Source: Streptomyces sp. 15-116A
GTDB taxonomy: Bacteria > Actinomycetota > Actinomycetes > Streptomycetales > Streptomycetaceae
Assembly: GCF_025290915.1 (NCBI RefSeq)
Contig: NZ_JAOCQE010000049.1
Span: 1-32,244, forward strand
Length of the DNA: 32,244 nt
Direction of reading: 5' to 3'
Positions within the stretch are counted from its first letter, which is position 1; each line of letters starts with the position of its first letter. Made by a program: the position numbers and the translations under genes. Below are positions 1 through 6,249 of the stretch, piece after piece. Below the pieces are notes generated by a model. It did no database searches. It was not told where the DNA came from and was given only the letters and a program-made list of their open reading frames with translations.

Positions 1-1443
1 TCACCGGAGATCAAGGTGGCCGATCTGACGGGGTTCGCCCTGCAGGCGGCGTGCTGGGGGGATCCGGACGCCTCCGGGCTGGCGCTGCTGGATCCGCCGC
101 CGGCGGGGGCGATGGCGGCGGCGCGGGAGGCTCTGGCGGCGGTCGGGGCGGTCGACTGCGTCGGGCGGGCGACGGAGCGGGGTCTGCGGTTGGCGCGGTT
201 CGGTGTGCACCCTCGGTTGGGCCGGGCCTTGCTGGACACCGGGGGTGCGGGGGCCGAGGTGGTGGCGCTGCTGTCGGAGGAGGCGCCCCGGGAGTACGGG
301 GATGATCTGGCGGGAGCTCTGAGGTCTGCGCGGCGTGGGGGCGACGCCTACGCGGGGCGGTGGCGTACCGAGGTGCGGCGGCTGCGGGCCGTCGTCTCCG
401 AGGAGCTTTCCCACCCGCCCGACCGTGGCTCCATGTCAGAAGGTGCCGTTCATGTCGGACCCGGCACCAGTGACGACAAGCTGGCCGGCATCGTCGCCGC
501 GCTGGCCTTTCCCGAGCGGGTCGCCAAGTTCGACGCGGGGTCGTACCTCATGGCCTCCGGGACTCGGGCGGAGGTGGCCGAGGGGTCGGCGTTGCGCGGG
601 GCGCCCTGGATCGTGGTCGCCGTGGCTGATCGGCCCGTGGGGAGCCGGCACGCGCGGGTGCGGGTCGGGGCCGTGATCGACGAGGACGTCGCGCGGAGTG
701 CCGCCGGGGCCCTGCTGGAGGAGCGGACCGAGGTGCGCTGGGCGGACGGGGACGTCGTCGCTCGGCGGGTCGAGCGGCTCGGGGCGATCGAGCTGGCCGT
801 GCGGGCGTACGGCGACGCCGATCCGGCCCTCGTGCGGGGTGCGCTGCTGGACGGGCTGCGGCAGGAGGGGTTCGGGCTGTTGCGGTGGTCGCCCGACGCC
901 GTCGTCCTGCGGCAACGGCTGGCGTTTCTGCGGCGCCGGCTCGGTGAGCCCTGGCCCGATGTCTCCGACGACGCGCTGCACGCGCGCGTGGAGGAGTGGC
1001 TGGAGCCGGAGCTGAGCCGGGCGCGGCGGCGGGCCGATCTGGGGCGGATCGACGCCGGGCAGGCGCTCGCGCGGCTGTTGCCGTGGGCGTCCGGTGAGGC
1101 CGCGCGGCTGGACGAGCTGGCGCCCGAGCGGATCACCGTGCCCAGTGGGTCGGCGGTGCGGGTGGACTACGCGGATCCGGAGCAGCCGGTGCTCGCGGTG
1201 AAGCTCCAGGAGATGTTCGGGCTGCAGGAGTCGCCGCGGGTCGCCGGTGTGCCGCTGCTGGTGCATCTGCTGTCCCCGGCGGGACGGCCCGCCGCGGTCA
1301 CCGCCGATCTGGCCTCCTTCTGGCGGGACGGCTACAAGGGCGTACGGGCCGAGCTGCGCGGCCGCTATCCCAAGCACCCGTGGCCCGAGGACCCGGCCAC
1401 GGCCGAGCCCACCCGGCACACCAACGCGCGGCTCAGGCGCTGA
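1..1443 (+). CDS. hrpB: ATP-dependent helicase HrpB, C-terminal part (5' truncated by window)
   Basis: The reading frame is already open at base 1 (S-P-E-I-K-V-A-D-L-T-G), so the start lies upstream of the window and only the last 480 residues are seen; the family is usually around 820-850 aa, so the RecA-like helicase motor is mostly missing here. What remains is the helicase-associated (HA2-like) region, with ACWGDPDASGLALLDPPP near the top, and the HrpB-specific C-terminal domain, which contains KLQEMFGLQESPRVAGVPL and ends in the typical RGRYPKHPWPEDP motif followed by a basic tail. HrpB proteins are DEAH-box nucleic acid helicases whose cellular substrate is poorly defined. The stop codon overlaps the 3' end of the convergent DUF3068 gene by 11 bp, so no terminator separates them. 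The GTG at position 16 is in frame but is not a likely true start, because the family motif begins before it. Confidence 0.93.
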   Translation, partial: SPEIKVADLTGFALQAACWGDPDASGLALLDPPPAGAMAAAREALAAVGAVDCVGRATERGLRLARFGVHPRLGRALLDTGGAGAEVVALLSEEAPREYGDDLAGALRSARRGGDAYAGRWRTEVRRLRAVVSEELSHPPDRGSMSEGAVHVGPGTSDDKLAGIVAALAFPERVAKFDAGSYLMASGTRAEVAEGSALRGAPWIVVAVADRPVGSRHARVRVGAVIDEDVARSAAGALLEERTEVRWADGDVVARRVERLGAIELAVRAYGDADPALVRGALLDGLRQEGFGLLRWSPDAVVLRQRLAFLRRRLGEPWPDVSDDALHARVEEWLEPELSRARRRADLGRIDAGQALARLLPWASGEAARLDELAPERITVPSGSAVRVDYADPEQPVLAVKLQEMFGLQESPRVAGVPLLVHLLSPAGRPAAVTADLASFWRDGYKGVRAELRGRYPKHPWPEDPATAEPTRHTNARLRR

Positions 1444-2425
1444 GCCGGGCCGGCTCCGCCGCCGATTCGGGCGTGGGCCGCGTGCGGCGGCGTGCGCGGG
1501 CCTCCAGGTACAGGGAGAGCGCCAGCAGCAGGACGGCCAGGGCGAGGAAGCCCCAGGGCAGGTACGAGGTCAGCAGCAGGACCAGGGTGCGGTGGGACTT
1601 GACCAGGTCGACGGTGTGGCGGATGTAGTCCTCGCGCATCTTCACGTGTCCCGCGAACGCCGTCACCTTGTCGCGGTCGCCGAGGAGGGCGCCGCCGCGC
1701 AGCTCCTCCTGGTGGATCTCCTCGCCGTAGACGGGTGCGCCGGTGAGGGGTTCGACCCAGAACTTGCGGACCGTGGTGTACCAGCGGGTCGTGCCGGTCT
1801 CGGTGAGCGCCTCGGGGGTCATGCCCTTCACGGGCAGGGTCTTGGGGTACGGCACCTGCGTCCAGGGGATGGTCTGCTCGAAGTAGTAGACCTCCAGGCC
1901 GCGGAAGTCGCGGGTGCCCTTGTAGTGGATGGGGGCCGTCACGCGGGCTTGTGCGTCGAAGTACTCGTAGTCCCGTTTCTCCGTCAGGAAGGGCCACTTG
2001 AACTCGATGCCCCGGCGCCGCACGGGGTCGCCGTCGACCATCTCGCCGTCGGCGTGGACGGGTTCCTGGGTGTGGGCGTCGAAGATGTACCGCTCGGGGA
2101 TCCTGGAGACCATCTCGCCGTCGGGGCCGACGACGTAGGTGAGACCGTCCCAGACGACCACGTCGCCGTCGACGGTCCGCTCGATGCCCTCGGAGGCGGC
2201 CACGTTGCCCTTGAGGGTCTGCACGATGGTGACGCGCGGGACCTGTCGCGCGCGCAGGGTGGAGTAGTCGAGGAGGGTGGCGTTCTCGGCCTCCAGGACC
2301 ATGGTCTGGTACTGGTGCGGCGGGACCTTGGCCAGGCGCGGGAAGGCGTACCAGCGCAGCAGCGGGGACAGGGCCGCGAAGAACACGGCGGCGGCGAGCA
2401 GGACCAGTCCGGCTTTGCGGCGCAT
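1433..2425 (-). CDS. DUF3068 (PorA-family-like) membrane-anchored protein
   Basis: 330 aa. An N-terminal hydrophobic segment (about residues 5-22, KAGLVLLAAAVFFAALSPL) acts as signal anchor. A large extracytoplasmic domain of about 260 residues follows, and a second membrane helix lies near the C terminus (about residues 285-310), ending in an Arg-rich cytoplasmic tail. Motifs typical of DUF3068 as I recall it include the YIFDAHTQEPVHADG stretch, the KWPFLTEKRDYEYFD stretch and EPLTGAPVYGEE. The biochemical role is not established for the family. The ATG at 2425 is chosen because GGGAGG sits just upstream; longer in-frame starts up to 2599 would run through the small upstream gene. It lies 26 bp downstream of the 44-aa gene and is probably co-transcribed with it. 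It overlaps hrpB tail to tail. Confidence 0.85.
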   Translation of the reverse strand: MRRKAGLVLLAAAVFFAALSPLLRWYAFPRLAKVPPHQYQTMVLEAENATLLDYSTLRARQVPRVTIVQTLKGNVAASEGIERTVDGDVVVWDGLTYVVGPDGEMVSRIPERYIFDAHTQEPVHADGEMVDGDPVRRRGIEFKWPFLTEKRDYEYFDAQARVTAPIHYKGTRDFRGLEVYYFEQTIPWTQVPYPKTLPVKGMTPEALTETGTTRWYTTVRKFWVEPLTGAPVYGEEIHQEELRGGALLGDRDKVTAFAGHVKMREDYIRHTVDLVKSHRTLVLLLTSYLPWGFLALAVLLLALSLYLEARARRRTRPTPESAAEPARLSA

Positions 2426-2451
2426 CTCGGCCTCCCTTGCGGGCGGGCGGG

Positions 2452-2586
2452 TCAGGGGTGTGCCGGCACCGTCGTCAGCAGCGGCTTCGGGGAGGTCTCG
2501 CCGGTCGGCGAGCCCAGCGCGGTCAGCGTGAGGACGAGGGCGAACGCGGCGGCGAGACCTACGGCGGCGGCGACGAGGGCGCGCAT
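2452..2586 (-). CDS. 44-aa single-span membrane protein (SPW_0924-like)
   Basis: Sequence begins MRALVAAAVGLAAAFALVLTL and ends in SPKPLLTTVPAHP: one N-terminal hydrophobic helix (residues 3-22) and a short Pro/Thr-rich exterior tail. I recall a conserved Streptomyces small-protein family named after SPW_0924 with this layout and C-terminal motif; its function is unknown. The ATG at 2586 is preceded by GTGGGAGG with good spacing. A longer frame beginning at 2697 has no comparable ribosome site and adds a non-hydrophobic leader, so it was not used. Its position directly before the DUF3068 gene on the same strand suggests a two-gene unit at the membrane. Confidence 0.72.
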   Translation of the reverse strand: MRALVAAAVGLAAAFALVLTLTALGSPTGETSPKPLLTTVPAHP

Positions 2587-2650
2587 ACGGGCCTCCCACG
2601 CGAGCAGGTGAGCTGATGGGGCGTCAGGTCCGGGCACCGTAGCAACGGGG

Positions 2651-2680
2651 GCGTGAGATGAGAACAGGTCGCGTGAGATG
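2651..2680. repeat. Short direct repeat, GCGTGAGATG twice, 20-bp period
   Basis: GCGTGAGATG occurs at 2651-2660 and again at 2671-2680, two helical turns apart, in the gap between the transglycosylase terminator and the 44-aa gene. It sits 65-94 bp upstream of the small gene's start, where a regulator could bind on one face of the helix. Only two copies exist, so chance is possible. Confidence 0.35.
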
Positions 2681-2699
2681 AAGGGGAGGCCGCACACAC

Positions 2700-2738
2700 C
2701 GAGGGCGCGCCTCCTGTCGTACGGGAGACGCGCCCTCG
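2700..2738 (-). terminator. Hairpin terminator of the lytic transglycosylase gene
   Basis: Perfect 10-bp arms CGAGGGCGCG (2700-2709) and CGCGCCCTCG (2729-2738), with possible further CTCC/GGAG pairing inside the loop. It begins 19 bp past the TGA of the leftward transglycosylase gene. There is no U-tract, as is usual in Streptomyces. Confidence 0.75.
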
Positions 2739-2757
2739 GGTGCGTTGCGACGAGCGG

Positions 2758-4500
2758 TCAGGCGCTGGGCGACGGGCTCGGCGACGACGTCTCCGCCGCC
2801 GCCACGGTCAGCTCGACCGTGAGGGTCGCGCCGCCCGCGGTGGTGATGCGGAGCAGGAACGTGCCGGTGGCGTCGTCCGCGTACAGCTGAGGCAGCTTCA
2901 GCAGGCCGTCGGCGTCGGTCTTGAGGCCGGTGAGGGTGCGTACGGCCTTGCCGTCGGCGTCCTTGAAGTAGGGGCCCTTGTCGTTGGCCGTGGGGTCGTC
3001 GGCGGACTTGACGAGGGTGGCGGTGGCCGCGACCTTGTCGGCGACGACACCGTCGTAGGTGGCCTTCACGACGACCGGGTCGGCGAACTCGCCGCCCGGG
3101 ACGCAGGTCAGCTTCGTGTCGTCGGTGCGTACGAGGGTGTCGGCGGCGCGTTCGGTGACGGTGGCCTTGTAGTCGACGCCCGGCAGCGCGCGGCCGACGA
3201 CGGTGGCGCGGACGGTGACGGTCCCGGTCTTCTCGCCCGCCTTGAGCGCGGGTGCGACGGCCACGCCGGAGCTGTCGGTGACCGCGACAGCCACGCGCTC
3301 GCCGCCGGTGAAGGTGGTGTCGGTGTCGCCGACGACGGTGAACCGGATCCGTACCTTGGCCACGGACTTGCCGGCCTCGGTCTCCGCGCGGGTGCTGATC
3401 CGCTGGGTGAAGGTGTCGCCCGCCATCGCGGTGAGCTTCGCGGTGCCGGCGTCCTCCAGGTGGTCCACGGTGTCGGTGGGCGTCTGGGGCGTTTCGGGCG
3501 GCGTCGACGGCGAGGTGGGCGGCTTGCTCGGGCTGCCGCCGGGCTTCGAGGGGCCGGGGCTGGGGCTGTTGCCGGACGGCTTGCCGGGCTTGCCGCCGTT
3601 GCCGGTGCCCTTGCCGTTGCCGGGCGTGGACGGGCTCGGGGTGGTGCCGGGGCGCCTCGTGCCGTCGTCGCTGCGGTCCGAGGGGAGGGTGCCGGTGCCG
3701 TCGGGGATCTCGTGGGTGCCCTTGCGGTAGTACTCCAGCCACTTGAGGACGGTGTTCAGGTAGTCCGTGGAGTTGTTGTAGCTGAGGATCGCCCGGTTGA
3801 GGTCGCGCTGGTCGGACAGGTCCCAGCCGTTGCGGCACAGGTAGTGGCCTGCGGCGAGGGCGGCGTCGTAGACGTTGTTGGGGTCCTTGCGGCCGTCGCC
3901 GTTGCCGTCGCGGCCCGCCCAGGCCCAGGTGGAGGGGATGAACTGCATGGGGCCGACGGCGTTGTCGTAGCTGCTGTTGCCGTCGTAGACGCCGTTGTCG
4001 GTGTCCCGGATGAGGGCGAAGCCGTTGCCGTCGAGCTGGGGGCCGATGATCGGGCTGAGCGTGGTGCCGTCGGCGTCGACGCGGCCGCCGCGGGCCTGGC
4101 CGGACTCCACCCGGCCGATGGCGGCGAGGAGTTGCCAGGGCAGATTGCAGGCGGGCTTCTTCTCGCGGAGCGCGGCCTCGGCCTTCTTGTAGGCGTCGAG
4201 GACGGTCGCGGGTATGCCCGCCTCTGCGGCGCCGGCCGGGGTGTCCGGGTCGGCGCTCGCGGACGGTGAGGGGTTCGGGCTGTTGAGCGGCGGCAGGTCG
4301 GTGTAGTACGGCGAGTTGCCGGTGGCGCTGGAGCCGGCCGCCTCGTCGGGCGAGGGGGTGGCGTCCGCGCTGGTCTGTCTGCCGTGGTCGTCGACGGTCA
4401 CGCCCGGAGCCTGGGACGCGGACAAGGCAGCCACCGCCGCCGCGGCCACTGCGGTGGTTGCCGCTCCCTTGCGCAGCCTCCTGCCGAAATGCGCCGCCAT
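2758..4500 (-). CDS. Secreted lytic transglycosylase with C-terminal Ig-like/carbohydrate-surface region
   Basis: 580 aa. Basic N terminus and hydrophobic core (residues 7-30) form a signal peptide. The transglycosylase domain covers about residues 95-262: AAIGRVESG carries the presumed catalytic Glu132, and NAVGPMQFIPSTWAWAGRDGNGDG and ALAAGHYLCRNGWDL are hallmark motifs of the SLT_2/MltB-like fold. These enzymes cleave peptidoglycan glycan strands to 1,6-anhydro-muropeptides outside the membrane. A Pro/Gly/Ser/Lys-rich linker (about 270-345) is followed by roughly 230 residues of Thr/Val-rich beta-type sequence, probably one or two Ig-like domains for wall binding. The ATG at 4500 has a strong GGGAGGGG site; the in-frame extension to 4599 lacks one and would bury the signal peptide. 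It is divergent from the DUF4184 gene across 244 bp, and I saw no convincing riboswitch there. Confidence 0.9.
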   Translation of the reverse strand: MAAHFGRRLRKGAATTAVAAAAVAALSASQAPGVTVDDHGRQTSADATPSPDEAAGSSATGNSPYYTDLPPLNSPNPSPSASADPDTPAGAAEAGIPATVLDAYKKAEAALREKKPACNLPWQLLAAIGRVESGQARGGRVDADGTTLSPIIGPQLDGNGFALIRDTDNGVYDGNSSYDNAVGPMQFIPSTWAWAGRDGNGDGRKDPNNVYDAALAAGHYLCRNGWDLSDQRDLNRAILSYNNSTDYLNTVLKWLEYYRKGTHEIPDGTGTLPSDRSDDGTRRPGTTPSPSTPGNGKGTGNGGKPGKPSGNSPSPGPSKPGGSPSKPPTSPSTPPETPQTPTDTVDHLEDAGTAKLTAMAGDTFTQRISTRAETEAGKSVAKVRIRFTVVGDTDTTFTGGERVAVAVTDSSGVAVAPALKAGEKTGTVTVRATVVGRALPGVDYKATVTERAADTLVRTDDTKLTCVPGGEFADPVVVKATYDGVVADKVAATATLVKSADDPTANDKGPYFKDADGKAVRTLTGLKTDADGLLKLPQLYADDATGTFLLRITTAGGATLTVELTVAAAETSSPSPSPSA

Positions 4501-4744
4501 AGAGTGAACCCCTCCCGTGGACGCCGGAGCGTCCGTCAACGTCTGTTGTGTTCGCCCTGTTGTGACGATCGACCCGCCCCGCCGGTTGCGCGACGGCACG
4601 GCGACCCTCGCGACCCTACGACAACTTCCTTTGCACGGACACCCGTTCCTGACCGATATTCACCGGTTGGCCATGTTCGGAGTTGGGGGTTCGTGCGGAG
4701 CTCGTCGCCCATACTGGGTGCTTTCCGCAGCGGGAGGAGCCGAG

Positions 4745-5608
4745 TTGCCGTTCACGCTCAGCCATGCGGCGGCGGTGCTGCCCGCCGTCCGTACCGACGG
4801 CAGCGGTCGCGCCGCGCTGGTGCCGGCGGTGCTCGTCGCGGGCAGTTTCGCTCCCGACATGACCTATTACGCGGCGAGTGTCCTGTCCGGGGCGATGGAG
4901 TTCGGGGACGTCACGCACGCGTTCTGGGGCGTGTTCACGGTCGATGTGCTCATCGCCTGGGCGCTGGTGGGGCTGTGGCTGCTGGTGCGCGAACCGCTCG
5001 TGGCGCTGTTGCCGCGCGGGCGGCAGGGGCGGACGGCGGCGCTGCTGCGCTGCGGGGCGCCGCGGGCGCGGCTGCGGGTGTCCCTGGTGGCGCGCTGGTA
5101 CGTCTCGGCCGTGCTGGGTGCGCTGACGCATGTGGTCTGGGACGCGTTCACGCACCTGGACCGGTGGGGGATGCGGCTGTTTCCCGTGCTGGGCCGGGAG
5201 ATCGCCGGTTCACCGCTGTACTGGTACTTGCAGTACGGAGGCTCGGTGGTGGCGGCGGTGGTGATCGCTCTGTTCGTGGCGCGGGCGCTGCGGCGGGCGG
5301 ACCCGGGCGGGCCCGTGGGGGTGCCGGTGCTGTCGGTGGCGGACCGGTGGGCGGCGGTGGCGCTGCTCGGGGGCTGTGCGCTGGCGGGGGCGGTGCAGCG
5401 GGCCTCGCGGTGGTGGGCCTATTGGGGATCGGCCGCGAAGCCCTGGGAGCTGATCCCGACGGTGTGCTTCGGGGCAGGCGCGGGTCTGGTGCTGGCGCTG
5501 CCGGTGTACGCCGTGGCCGTCAGGGCGTGGCGTCCGGCCTCCCCGGCCACGGGGAGCCGCCCTGCAGACGCGGATACGGAGCGGCCGAGCCGTACGGGCG
5601 CACGCTGA
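4745..5608 (+). CDS. DUF4184 family integral membrane protein
   Basis: 287 aa starting LPFTLSHAAAVLPAVR; PFTxSHAAAVLP at the N terminus is the DUF4184 signature I recognise. His and Asp residues recur in HAFWG, ALTHVVWDAFTHLDRWGM and SFAPDMTYY, a pattern reminiscent of membrane metal-dependent hydrolases of the YdjM/phospholipase type, though no activity is known. Several hydrophobic segments (about 100-125, 140-160, 190-215, 230-250, 265-285) indicate a polytopic protein. The start is the TTG at 4745, because GGGAGGAG lies 5 nt upstream and homologues, as I recall, begin M-P-F-T. The frame is open further upstream (to 4517) without a ribosome site. Its 3' end overlaps an opposing small gene by 89 bp. 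Confidence 0.85.
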   Translation: MPFTLSHAAAVLPAVRTDGSGRAALVPAVLVAGSFAPDMTYYAASVLSGAMEFGDVTHAFWGVFTVDVLIAWALVGLWLLVREPLVALLPRGRQGRTAALLRCGAPRARLRVSLVARWYVSAVLGALTHVVWDAFTHLDRWGMRLFPVLGREIAGSPLYWYLQYGGSVVAAVVIALFVARALRRADPGGPVGVPVLSVADRWAAVALLGGCALAGAVQRASRWWAYWGSAAKPWELIPTVCFGAGAGLVLALPVYAVAVRAWRPASPATGSRPADADTERPSRTGAR

Positions 5609-5912
5609 GGGTCTCGCCGGCCGCGACGAAGACGGTGATGGTGCGGACGGGGCGGGGCCGGGGCAGCAGGGTGAGGACGAGGGTGAGATAGCCCCGGGCC
5701 ACCTCGGCCCACAGCCGCCAGGGGATGGCGGGGGCGCCGGTGGCGGGGAGGTGGCGCCGCAGCGTGGCCGAGAGGGGGGTGGGGATGCGGGCGGTACTTG
5801 CGGCGTCCGCGAAGACCGGAACGGAAACAGACGCCTCGGGCCGGGGCCCGTCGGCGCCACTCCGCGGGGGTGCCGCTCTGCGGTGAAGCATGCGTATACC
5901 CATGCCCCGCAT
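5520..5912 (-). CDS. Small protein of unknown function
   Basis: Up to 130 aa; alternative starts at 5903 (127 aa) and 5891 (123 aa) are equally possible because no strong ribosome site is present. I do not recognise a family. The C-terminal half is the convincing part: a WRLWAEVARGYLTLVLTLLPRP segment with an amphipathic or hydrophobic helix, then a beta-like RTITVFVAAGETLSVRPYG. The codons have strongly G/C third positions through this half, which supports real coding. The N-terminal third (Ala/Pro/Arg-rich) could be over-extended. It converges on, and overlaps, the end of the DUF4184 gene. Confidence 0.55.
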   Translation of the reverse strand: MRGMGIRMLHRRAAPPRSGADGPRPEASVSVPVFADAASTARIPTPLSATLRRHLPATGAPAIPWRLWAEVARGYLTLVLTLLPRPRPVRTITVFVAAGETLSVRPYGSAAPYPRLQGGSPWPGRPDATP

Positions 5913-6032
5913 CCTGGCCGCCGGAGGGAGCGGGGGCGTGTTGACGGGGGCCAGGCGAGTGAGGCCCGGTGCGCGCACCGAACCCTGTTCAAGGAACCCC
6001 GGGAGGGGCGTGGGGAGGCGACGGCCCTGCTT

Positions 6033-6081
6033 GGCACCGCCGGTCTCCGCTGCGGTGGCTGAGCACCGTCGCGGCGGAGAG
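6033..6081 (+). repeat. 49-bp dispersed repeat, copy A
   Basis: The unit starts GGCACCGCCGG, then CTCCG, a variable pentamer (here CTGCG), then GTGGCTGAGC and CCGTCGCGGCGG. By my alignment it matches copy B (reverse strand, 6159-6207) at 43 of 49 positions. A and B together form a long imperfect inverted repeat 43 bp past the polA stop codon, so the pair could act as a transcription end or cruciform between the small gene and polA. The 337-bp gap 5913-6249 otherwise holds only GC-rich sequence with no credible gene. Confidence 0.8.
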
Positions 6082-6158
6082 AAGGTGCTGCGGCGAGAAG
6101 GTGTCGCGGCGGAAAGCGGGCGCTGCGGCGGGAGGAGCTGATGGCGCCGCCGCTTGAG

Positions 6159-6207
6159 CTTTCCGCCGCGACGGCGCTCAGCCACCGGTACGGAGCCCGG
6201 CGGTGCC
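6159..6207 (-). repeat. 49-bp dispersed repeat, copy B (inverted relative to A)
   Basis: Reverse complement reads GGCACCGCCGG, G, CTCCG, TACCG, GTGGCTGAGC, GCCGTCGCGGCGG, AAAG. It matches copy C (9059-9107) at 42 of 49 positions, with five of the seven differences in the pentamer at unit positions 18-22. It lies immediately downstream of polA. Confidence 0.8.
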
Positions 6208-6249
6208 GAGCCCGGCCCGGCCCGTCGGTCGGCCCTCCCCCGGGCGGGA

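Noticed and set aside
4501..4744. Possible c-di-AMP (ydaO-type) riboswitch upstream of the lytic transglycosylase
   Set aside because: Cell-wall hydrolase genes of Streptomyces can carry one, but I could not lay the conserved core of that motif on this 244-bp spacer.
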